From Bolinopsis microptera (taxonomy: Eukaryota > Ctenophora > Tentaculata > Lobata > Bolinopsidae): a DNA stretch of 64,000 bases. A program made the translations under genes and the position numbers. This document shows, piece after piece, positions 20,501-32,500 of the stretch. Each line of letters starts with the position of its first letter. Position 1 is the first letter of the stretch. The notes under the pieces were generated by a model that did not search any database, was not told where the DNA came from, and worked only from the letters and a program-made list of their open reading frames with translations. The stretch covers positions 1,142,028-1,206,027 of the forward strand of contig NC_087079.1 of NCBI RefSeq assembly GCF_026151205.1, read 5' to 3'.

Positions 20501-23500
20501 GAGATCTTGATCGGCTCTGACGGCAGATACAACAGAATGGTGGGAGACCATGTTATAGATAACTCACACAGATTATTTACAACTAAAGTTGGACAATGGT
20601 TCCACTACTGTCTAACGTGGTCCTCAATATCAAGAACAATCCAGCTTTTTCTAGACGGGGCACTGACAAGAACAAGTCAGACATCATCAGGGAGACAACT
20701 TGCTACCATAGGTATTATAAGATTCAACAGGTTGGAGAACACTGACAGTGCCGCCTTTATTTTTGGAGGACAGTTATTTCAGTTCAATATTTACTCTGAG
20801 GTTCTCGACTTAGTAGCTATTAAGAGAATGGCAGAAGGAGGCTTGTGTTTTGATTTAGATGGGTTTCCTGGAACTAGGATCCTGAGCTGGGAGGATATAA
20901 TGACAAAGTCAAGAGCTGGGTCTGTGACTGAGGTTACTGGATGTGATTTAAACAAGGACACCACTCAAATTAACAGATATTCTGAAGATCTGTGACACGG
21001 GCGATTTGTTATCAGTGAATAGAACGACTTTAACGGTCGGGAAATATAAAATTAAAGTTGATCTGAGGGTAGCTAGAGACTTCCACGTGTTCTGCAAACT
21101 GTTGGAATGTAGATGAATTGTATTGTTTTTATATTCAAACCAATACCTTTGTATTTATTGGAAAACCTCGTGTAACAGTATACCCAGGTATGTATATCTG
21201 ATTACTGCTGAGTAAAGAGTCTAAACTCTCTCATGCTAATTAAAATAGTTTCCGCTGGGCTGGGTTATATCCTGAACATATTAATTGGGCCTCTAATCAG
21301 CTTCCTTGCTAACTGTTATTATGATCACGTGTGTCTAGGAAGCAACCTGTCACCTTTCTTGACACCTTACAAGTCACACAAGATAATCTCTCTTCATTTA
21401 AAATATGTCTTCAAGATAATTGGAAGGGTGCATGTCTACTTCAACCGTCTGTAAACTTTACCACGGCCCCGTGTGGAGAGACGTTATAGCAGGTTCTATA
21501 AAGTCTCTAATATCTGCTAAAAAGCAAGCTGTACGCAAGGTTTATACAGAAATACCTCCCTCCATGATCTGACCATTAGTTATTTTTACCAATTAACCAA
21601 AAAACTGACCTTTCGCATGTATCAATTTCAAATCGCGAATGGAATTGAAAACTCGCGATTTTAACCTTAAAGGATTACACGTGTACGAGCAAGCACCGAT
21701 CAACAATGCTTATTTAATTCTCCAATTTTCTGAAGTGATTAGTCAAGGTGATCCATAGTTCATAAGTACGAACTAACTGTACAATTATCTAGTTTTTATT
21801 GGTCAGTCATAGGGTGATAAGAATCAAAATTTTAGAACAGGTTAGCGATTCCAAATATCATAAATTTTCAGCTGATAGGTCTTTTCCATTTCGTAGAAAA
21901 GAAAACCTGACCCATAGTCCCGGACTTAATTCGATCAGCAGGGGTGTAGGAAGAGGGGGGGGGGGGGGCAGGTGGGCGACCCCCCTCCCATATAATCTCG
22001 AAAAGGGGCCAACTTCTTGGCCTCATTTGGCCTATCCTGTCTAACTGCAGTCTAACTGCACGATAGTCGATAGATGCCGATTTATAAAACTCAGAAATCA
22101 TTGCTAGTTACTCTTCTGTGCCGTGGCCCGTGTTCAGTATCTTCAAGTAAATTAGCAGCATACAATCCAGCTGTGAGCTAGCATGAAGTATGAACCAGAA
22201 ATCTGATAAATTATATTACATATTTTTCCGATATTACATGTCAAGATTCATCAGAAGTTCAGAGGTCTTGCGATTAGAAAATTCAGATAACATTGCTGAT
22301 AACTCTTTCATGCCGTGGGAGTAAAATAGCAAGACACAGTTTGCCCCTTGCAGTCCAAATTTACATATCACCTCATTGCTAGAATTCATTTCTTAGAACA
22401 AATTTTCCAAGAATTATTCCAGTTTCTCCCTCCTTGCATATTGTACCTCTTTGGGAGTGATATCTATAACTGCAAGCATATTTTTCCAAATTTGCAGGAC
22501 TTTTCCTTTGACCCTTAATTAAATTGGCTCAACAAAATCTTTCTGGATTTATCATTTCACATTGCTAGATTTCAATTCTGGAAGTAAATTTCCTGAAATT
22601 TTTGGCGAGAGAATGCAATATGCATCCCTTTTTCGAACTACATTTATTTCGCAAGAGCTGCTTGCATACAGGCCTTAATATGCATTTAAAATTGTATTAT
22701 TTTTCTCTATTGCCATATTGCTCAGCTAGGCCTTTTACACGTTTTGCTGTTTTTTAAATTCAGTCTGTGGCCAAAGCGCGTGCTAAACTTGAAAAACTCT
22801 AAGATTTTGGCCCCTCATGAATAAAATCAGTCCTACACCCCTGTCGATCAGACAAGTCTAATCTAAATTATGAACCTGAAGAGGCTGAAGTGTTTATTAA
22901 TGATTCAACAGCAATCAGCATATATCTGCAAATATCTGTACGTTCTATTCGTTTGTTATGCGAAATGAAATTGGCAATTTAAAAATAGCTAAAGAAATGA
23001 GGAGGGAACTTTCAAAAACTATGTTAACGAATCTGTCACGGAAAACAATTCATCTTCTAGAAGCTTTCATTTGGTGGATATACTCAATATTTTGATCAAA
23101 CTGTGTGACATCTACAAGGTGATAAAAAAGTGGTAATTGTGGATTTTCCTAAAGTCAGAAATTTTAGGAACTCTCTGGAATGATTCCTGGGGCCTGTCCC
23201 GACCATTTCCCGTTAAAATCACTTTGTTGCGAATTTTGTCCGACAAAAAGACGTATTTTGACTGTGCTACTACTTAAAATCATCGACAAAAATACCATGA
23301 ATACTTAAATCCTTGGATCATACAGAAATTCTGTGTGAATTAATTTGAGGTGGATCAATATTAGTAATAACCATATCCTCGTTACCATGCCATGATATAA
23401 GTTAATTCTGTAGTGTTTATTACTATTAGCACATTGATGTTACAGGATGTTGCGATTAGCGCGTGGACCGCTTACTAAAATACTGCAAGCTCGTTTGCTT

Positions 23501-26500
23501 TCAGCGGATTCCGCATCACTGAAAACCAAGAAAGTGGGAATAATAGGGTTAGGCAATATTGGGAATGCCCTTATCAAAAACCTGGAGAGAACTGGGTATA
23601 CAGTCACCTCAATCCTGGATATCGACAAAGAGAGGTATGGTGAGTTCGAGGACCGGGCCTTTTCCAAACCTGACAACGCCAAGAGCCTAGCAGAGGAAGT
23701 TGACATAGTGTTCACAGGGCTACCCATGCCGCATCACGTGAAGGCAGTGTTCGAGGGAGAGACAGGACTACTCGAGGGGCTGAGTGAAGGTAAGATCTGG
23801 ATAGATCACTCTACAACAGACTACGAGCAGACAGAGGAGATGTGTGTTCAGGTGGAGGAGAGAGGAGGAAGGATGTTAGAGGCACCGGTGACAGGGGGGT
23901 TGGAGGCACTGAAGAAGGGGCAGATGACTGTGTTCATAGCTGGAAATGAGGGTGTTGCGGAGGAGGTGAGGCCTATGATGGATGATATTTACAGCAATGT
24001 TATCTACACAGGACGCATAGGAACAGCACTAATACCCAAAGTGCTGTCCAACATGCTGACATGTGTTCACAATCTGGCTATGGGGGAGGCGTTTATGATA
24101 GCCAAGAAATCAGGAGTGGATATGAAGACCATGTTCGACTGTATCAGAGCTAGTGCCGGGAACTCGTTTGTATTGGAAACAGGCGGTCCTATGCTCATGC
24201 AGGGAACATACGACCCTTCATTCACCATCGCTTTACAGTGTAAAGACAACAGGCTCGGTTACCAAATGGCCACCAAACACAAAGTCCCCATAGAGATCCT
24301 AGGACACGCAATGCAGGCGTACAACAAGGCATTGTATAAATACGGGGACGAAGCCCCTTGCTACATTCCTCCTAAGATGCTGGAGGAGGCCTGTCGTACA
24401 GACCTTAGGTGTGAGGAGTTTAAAGATTGGGAGTACTCTATACAGAATGTAGATGGAAGTTCTGTGATAAGACATCACGGTATTGATATTAAACGATCTG
24501 ATAAAAAAGAGCTTAGTGATTTTGAGGTTTAATTTGTCTGCGGTTTCAATCCAATACATTTTATTTTTAAATGTGTTTATTGAATTGAAATAGTATAAAT
24601 GCTACTGTAACTAGTTAAAAAAGGTAGTATCATTAATCATAATACATAGATTCTTATTCTTATTATGATTTTAGATAGATAAGTGTGACGATATGTATGG
24701 TTAATGCTATGTGTATTTATTCGGGTATTATTAGTAAACGTATGTATACGTATGTAAAATGTTAAGGTATACCTGAACATTTTACATAAACCGTTTTCAT
24801 TTCGTTAAACGTCTGTGTCTACTGTCTGCAATAAATATTTCAGAATATTATACTGTGATGAATAAATAAAATAAAATCTGGTCTCAATTTAAACATGGAA
24901 TTAAAGAACTTCAGCAATTTTGTCAATCCCCATCAACTGTGTTCAGCCGTACAGCTCCCCCTCCCTCAAATACATACGTTTAAATTATAACTTAGCGAGG
25001 TTAATGTTTAGAGGCAGTAAAACGAGCGGGCTGCGATGAATAGGGCAATAATTAGGGTTGGCAGTTTATCTACTTAATTGTTTATCGAGATAAGTAGATA
25101 GGATTTCAAAATTATCTAGTCTATAATATCTAGATCATATGTAAGCAGTGATTAATTGAGAGGAATTTAGGGTAATATTGTGTAATATGTAGATAGTGTA
25201 ATGATTATAATAAGGCGGTCGTGGGGTCCAGTATGTGACGTAGTATTTTGGGCATATATTAGTATACGTCAGTTATTGCAGTTTAAGTGCAGAGAGGTCA
25301 GTTTAACATATGTTTGAGTCAGTACGAGGTTGAATTATGGATTGTTTACAGAATACTAGTGATACGATGTTGTGGCTATCGACAGGACAGTTTGCAATTC
25401 CCGGGAAATGGTAGATTGTTTAGACTATCAGAGCCCGGGAGGAAAATAGTGTTAGTTTTTGGAGATAGCTCAGTGCCAGTTTACCCGATCGAGAGGGGGG
25501 TCATTTTGATACCGGGCAGGTTCTGTAGCTAGAACCTGTTAAGGTTAGGTCGTTTAGTTAGGTAGATGGTTATAGTGGTAAGTATAAGATTGGCGGCCGT
25601 AGAATAGTGGAGCATTACGTAATTACTGTTATCAGGCTTGGTTGTGGCCGACACCAGGGGATGTCTTGACAACACTGGGCTCTGGCAGAGCGGGAGTCAG
25701 CGCTGGTTGACTTAGATAGGTAAAGCTAGACTAAGAGTAGGAGCTAGAACCGGTTAAGGTTAGGTCGTTTAGTTAGGTAGATGGTTATAGTGGTAAGTAT
25801 AAGATTGGCGGCCGTAGAATAGTGGAGCATTACGTGATTACTGTTATCAGGCTTGGTTGTGGCCGACACCAGGGGATGTCTTGACAACACTGGGCTCTGG
25901 CAGAGCGAGAGTCAGCAATGGTTGACTCAGATAGGTAAAGCTAGATTAAGAGTAGGATTAACGGCAGGAAGTAGGTTGCGTAATATTTGAGGCAGTATGA
26001 ATCGGAGCAATTAGGAATTTGTTGCACAGCATTTGAGGCAATATGAGTCTAAGTGACTAAGCGTTGGTTGAGCAAATATTCGATTATTCATTGTTCAGTT
26101 AAGTACCTTGGGCACCTTTATTATACCCCTTGTTTGCATTCTCACCCTATTCGATAGAGGGTCATGGTTGATACCAGACTAGTGTAAGGGACCAGGACCA
26201 GTTATGGTTGGGGCCTGGTGAGCACGGATGGAACGTGTCGTTAGAGGTTTAGAATCGACAGTGGTTATTTCAGGGCACCTAGATTAGGCACGGTCAAGGC
26301 GAGTTGACCGTGCTATCCGTGTTTTATGTTGCAGCACTAGATCGCTGAGCGTTTATGGGCGATACGAGTCTGGTTAATTAGGATTTGAAGTAGAGGTTGT
26401 CGAATTATTCATTGTATTGTTTCATAGTTTAACTTTGTTTACCCTTTATTATCACGCTCGTTTCCATTGTCCAAACCCTTAATTAAATGCAAATAAACTT

Positions 26501-29500
26501 CGAACCGGGAAGCAAGTGTCCACTGCTTACAAGTGGCGCGAACGGTAGGATCCTATTTTATTATAGGATAGTTTGTTTTGTATTTTAATTAAGGTAATGG
26601 AGACTATTTAGTGTGTGAGAGTGAGTCGACAGAGGTCAGGAGTATTTGTAAATATGTACGTAAACGTAATATTATACAGTGTTGTCAGTTACCATTGTTA
26701 GACTAGTGCAGTGCAAGAGCAGTAAAGCTGTAAAGGAATGCTCGGTGAAGTGTAAGAGTTTAAATGGTATTTTTGGGGTTTCTTTCATCATGGAGGGGAC
26801 AGGGGGTTAGATACCGGAGAGGCACAGGTTAGGAGGGGTTATTTTGAGGAGTATATGTCCGTCCGTTGAGGGATTGGTTCGAGAGAGTGTTTGATGAGTT
26901 GATTCAGAGATAACCGGGTCTTATTTTAAGTTTTAAGACGGCAGACTTGACATACTTTCAGCCACCAGAGCCTCAGTGGGAGTGGCTGCCTGCTGAACCG
27001 TTCTGTAGTGTGTCAGACTTGTTTTCTTTTAGTAGCGCTACGTATTGTGATATCATGAAAGAGATAGAGGAAGAGATAGAGGAAGAGATAGAGGAAGAGA
27101 TAGAGAAAGAGATAGAGGAAGAGATAGAGGAAGAGATATTATATAAATAAGACCCGGGTGATGCTAGCATTGGAGGTTGAAGAGAGGTTATTCGGAGAGT
27201 GGTGACGTCACTTGTAGGGAATTAGAGCGGTGTATTGATTTGAAAACTTGGAACGTTTTGAAGGGGTTTTTTGAAATTTGAGGGGTGCCGGGGCATGGTA
27301 TTTTCTATGATGAAAGAAATTAGGACTACTTTTCTGTGAAGAGAGTGTTGAATTGACTGTCCGAATATTTGAATATGAGGAACTGACGGAGATTAAGTCA
27401 TGGAGTGACGGTGTGAGACACTGATTTATCAATTAGAGTAAAAGCCGAGCAATAGAGAGCTGATAAGCGAGAGCTTTAATTATTACATTTGACCTGTACA
27501 CTGGTTATTTTAATTATTACATTTTAATTCGTACACTGTTAAAGAGCGGGATAATATTTGCATCGTAATTAGTACATTGTTGAAGAGAGAGACAGTGTTT
27601 GTATTGTAAGTAGTACAGTGTTGAAGAGAGAGACAGTGTTTGTATTTTAATTAGTACACTGTTGAAGAGAGAGACAGTGTTTGTATTTTATTTTAATACT
27701 TTCAACACTACTATATAACAAATAATTTGAGTCAGGGAAGCGGCACTGAGAGAGGAACTGTTGAAGAGAGAGACAGTGTTTGTATTTTAATTAGTACATT
27801 ATTGAAGAGAGAGACAGTGTTTGTATTTTAATTAGTACACTGTTGAAGAGAGAGACAGTGTTTGTATTTTATTTTAATACTTTCAACACTACTATATAAC
27901 AAATAATTTGAGTCAGGGAAGCGGCACTGAGAGAGGAACTGTTGAAGAGAGAGAGACAGTGTTTGTATTTTAGTTTAATACTTTCAACACTACTATATAA
28001 CAGATAATTTGAGTCAGGGAAGCGGCACTGAGAGAGGAACTGTTGAAGAGAGAGAGAGACAGTGTTTGTATTTTATTTTAATACTTTCAACACTACTATA
28101 TAACAAATAATTTGAGTCAGGGAAGCGGCACTGAGAGAGGAACTGTTGAAGAGAGAGAGACAGTGTTTGTATTGTATTTTAATACTTTCAACACTACTAT
28201 TATAACAAATAATTTGAGTCAGGGAAGCGGCACTGAGAGAGGAATTGGCAGAGATAAAGATAGCTAATGAGGTAATGAGGAGAGCGCGGCAGGAGGCTGA
28301 GCTAGCAAACGAGAGAGGAATTGGCAGAGATAAAGATAGCTAATGAGGTAATGATGAGAGCGCGGCAGGAGGCTGAGCTAGCATACGAAGAGTTAAGGAC
28401 TCAATATGATGAATTGAGGCAGCAGGGAGCACAGCTAAGAAGAGATGGATTCAGAGAGGGTAAGCTAGAAGCTAGGCAGGAGAAGGAGACCGAAAAGAGG
28501 AGAATCAGAGAAGCGAACAGAGCAGCGGGTAAGAAATACCCATTAATGAAACCTCGGATGTTTGTGCTGGGGAAACACAGCTTTAGAACCTTCCTGAGCG
28601 GGTTTAAAATATTTGCCAATGCTGCGGACATCTTGGATGAAGACTTGGTGGACATGATAATGACGTACTTGGACCCCAAGGCACAGAGGAGAGTGGAGAC
28701 CCTACGATTAACCCGGGACGAGAAGAGAAATGTAGAGGCGAGTTTGGAGAGGAGGACAGAGGTGCTATGTGATGTGCATTCAAAGGCGGGTGCAGGAAGA
28801 GACTTCTTGAGATGCGTCAGAAAGAGGAAGAGACAATTTCGGATTTTGCAGCTAGAGTCACTGACATGGCAGATGAGGCATATGCACCGGAGGAGGAGGA
28901 GATCAAGAAGACCATCAGGCTAGATGTATTTACAGCTGGGGTATTAAAGGATGAAATCGGGATCGAGTTAATCAAGTCACGAGTGCAAGATTTTGAGGCC
29001 GCGCTAAAGAGGGCAGTTAAGTTGGATGGGATCCTGGCGAGTCGTAGCCCTAAAACCAGGGAAGAATGAGGAGGAACTTTTGTTTCAAATCGAGGAGGAT
29101 ATAGAGATGGATGAGGGAGTGATAAACCGAGTGATGGAAGAGAACCGGCCGAGAAGAGACATCGGTGCTTGTTACACCTGTGGACAGCATGGACATTTCG
29201 CAAAGGAATGTAGAAAGCCCCCACTTGTTATGGATGCGGGAGACAGGGTCATATTGCAATGGATTGTACGCAAGGACACGGTGGCCGAGGAGGTCTTCAA
29301 AGAGGGCAAGATCCTCTTGTACAGAAAGCTATGGACGAAAGAAATTTATCATTGGTAGCAGGTAGAAGAACTGATAAGACATGGGAGGAGACCAACCACC
29401 TTTGTCGACAGAGGGGATGGATTACTTGAAGTGGAAACGTGAGGTCGGCATCTGGGAGTTGGGAACTTCGATAGCAGCTGCTAAGCAGGCTGCAGTGTGT

Positions 29501-32500
29501 GTCTTGAGGATCCAGGATTTCAAGGCAAGAGATTTTGCAACACGCTTAGAGTATATTTATATATATACTCAGAGTATATTTCTAGGTATTGATCATCTAG
29601 AAAAGTTTGTTAGACCGGAACAAATGCAAATGACAGAATATATCGCTGAGTTCAAGAAACGATTGAACCGGATCGGAGAGTTGTTAATTACAAGAAAGAA
29701 ATTTATCATGATGGTATGTTGGCATACAGGTTGTTAACTCAGGCCAACCTGACCAAAGATCAACAGATATTGATCAAAGCTGCAATGGGGACTCAAAAGT
29801 TGACGAGTAAAGCAATTGAGGAATGTTTGAAGAGGTGTTTCGGTGACGCTGTTTTCTGTCGTAGATCCAGACTGGAGTTAGACACAGTGAAGATTAAGGT
29901 AGAACCTGGATCGGATGTGCATTACCATAGGGGTCAGTTTGATGAAAAGGATACTGATATCAGTGGTGATAACGGAGAATATACATTCTATCAAGGATAC
30001 AATAATCGAGGACAAGGATGAAGGAAATCGTTCTCTTCTGGCGGTTATAACAATTACTCCAATGGCAGAGGGAGATCTGGAAATTACAGCAGACCATGGG
30101 AAAGAGACAAACAGCTCAATTCAAAAGAAAGGAATAACTCAGACTACAAAGATGAGTTAAATGCTATCAGTCACAAAACAGGCGATGTAGCAAGATGTTC
30201 AATTTGTGATTCAAATAAGCATTTCCGGGCAGATTGTCAACATAATCCCAATGTTAATGATGTTCGAAAGAAGGATTCGGGCTCAGTGTGTGTGTATCAG
30301 TCGTGCAGGAAGGGTTAAGAATCAAACAAAATTGACAATGACTACTGTGAGACAGTGCTGTTAGTCAATGAGACATTTAACAAGGTGTTGATTGACACTG
30401 GGACAACCAGTAATGTGTATGGTGATGTTTGGTTGAACACATTCTTAGAGTCAATGCCTGAAGAGTTGAAGAAAAAGGTCAGCGAAGTCGAGAGAAACTG
30501 GAGTTTTCGTTTTGGAGACGGACGCGCGGTTGAATCTATCAAATGTGTCATGTTACCCGTCAAGTTGTGTAACAGAGATTTCATGTTAGAAACATTTGTG
30601 GTTCCAGGAGAATTACCCTTTTGGTTTTCTAGATGTAGCATGAAGCAACTGGGGGTATCATTAGACATAGAGAATGATCAGATTATGATTGGCGGAGAAC
30701 GGCAACAACTGAAAGTGACCAAATCAGGTCATTATGTGGCAGATATCATGTTATGGGAAAATATGAAATCAGAGAAATATACCATTGAACAAACTGGTAG
30801 GGAAGAGAGTGTAAGGAAAGAGGAGATTGTTGATAGTGATAGTGACAGTGAAGATGAATTCTGTCCGAATGAATCAGAGGAAGTAAGCAATGAACCATCA
30901 GCAGAAGGAGTGGAAGTTTCGAGTGAAACTGAAACTTCAATAGAAGAATCTGGTAATGTAGAGACCAGTAGTGAATAAGTGAAGTCAGAAAGTGTCGGTG
31001 ATGAAAATAGAGACACAAGTGAGCCTGATGAATTTCAGAGTGCTTCTCGTCTGATGAGAATCAAGACTGGGTAGATGTTGTAGTCAAGAGGAATAAGGTA
31101 TTAGACTTTAAGAGTGAGGATGTCATTAGGTATAACTCAGCAGATCATACCAACGATGTGTGGCAGAGAGCAAGTGTAATTGGACCTGGATGGAAAGAAA
31201 ATTCTGTAAGGAAGGAAGACATCAACGTCCGGAACTTGGTGAAAGAACCAGAAGGTACAACAATTCAATTGCGTCTCAGTGAGTGTCAAGTGCAGAAAAA
31301 ATCACATGATTCTCTTAACACAGAGTCTAGTATTGATACGGTGATGATACCAAAGGAGAGATATGGTGAGGTGTGTAATCAGTTTATCATTTTGTGGAGA
31401 CACAGTACGATCGAAGACAGAGAGCTGATAAATGGAGACACAGAGAGCTGATAAATGGAGACATAGACGGGTCGGAGACGAAGGCTGATAAATGGAGACA
31501 CAGAGTAGTAGTCGGAGACGAAGGCTGATAAATAGAGACACAGAGTGGTCGGAGACGAGAGCTGATAAATGGAGACACAGAGAGCTGATAACTGGAAACA
31601 CAGGCGAGTCGGAGACGTGAGCTGATGAATGGAGACACAGAGTGGTCGGGGACGAGTTACGGGAGAATGCAGATAGGCTGGAAGGAGATACAGAGTCAGA
31701 ATGAGTCATAAGATTTATATAACAGTAGTTATATCGAAATAACAGTGCAATATCATTGATCACAAAAAATCAGATAAATCAGAAATTACTTGGAACTGAA
31801 AGAGCTGTCGATATTGAAATGAAAATTAAAACAAAGTCTTAATAAATAACTATCGGAGAGTATCACCCAACAGGGGCGGTGAGGAGAAGATGGTTAACAT
31901 ACCTGGAGTACAAGAGAGACAGTGACACTAGACCCACGGATTGAGATGCGTAGTACATCAACTTGTATTCTGAACAGAGACATCGAACGAGATCCAGAAG
32001 AAGACATCTGGAAGGAGAAAAGAGACATGAAACGAGATCCAGAAGAAGATATCTGGAAGGAGAAAAGAGACATGGAACGAGATCCAGAAGAAGATATCTG
32101 GAAGGAGACAAGAGACGTGGAACGGGATCCAGAGGAAAATATTCAGAACGAGGAGCGGAGACCTGGAGCGAGAGCCAGAAGAAGATATGTTGAACAACGA
32201 ACGGAGACTCGGGACCGGATCCAGATGAGGAGGTTCGCAACGAAGAAGGAGACGGGGATAAGAAGAGACGAAAGAGAAAATGGACAGATAAAGTAAGCCG
32301 TTAAGTTTGGATATTGTGAAACTTTATTAAATTATTGTACCAGTATAGTAAGGTTCTAAGAAAGAACATATTTTGTAAAGTTGTGTAAGCTGTGATCGGG
32401 CAAGAGATATGGTCTATAGTAAGAGATTTTCCATTAAATTACTGTACCAGTATAGTAGGGTTCTAAGAAAGAACATATTTTGTAAAGTTGTGTAAGCTGT

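Noticed and set aside
25287-25532. 81-codon frame repeated at 32852-33097
   Set aside because: It lies within both LTRs, so its duplication reflects the LTR, not a gene.
26947-27150. Glu/Ile repeat protein of 67 codons
   Set aside because: Arises from the 12-bp GAGATAGAGGAA array; no family match.
31863-32296. Charged frames of 124-125 codons on both strands
   Set aside because: Products of the purine-rich 54-bp array in the retrotransposon.
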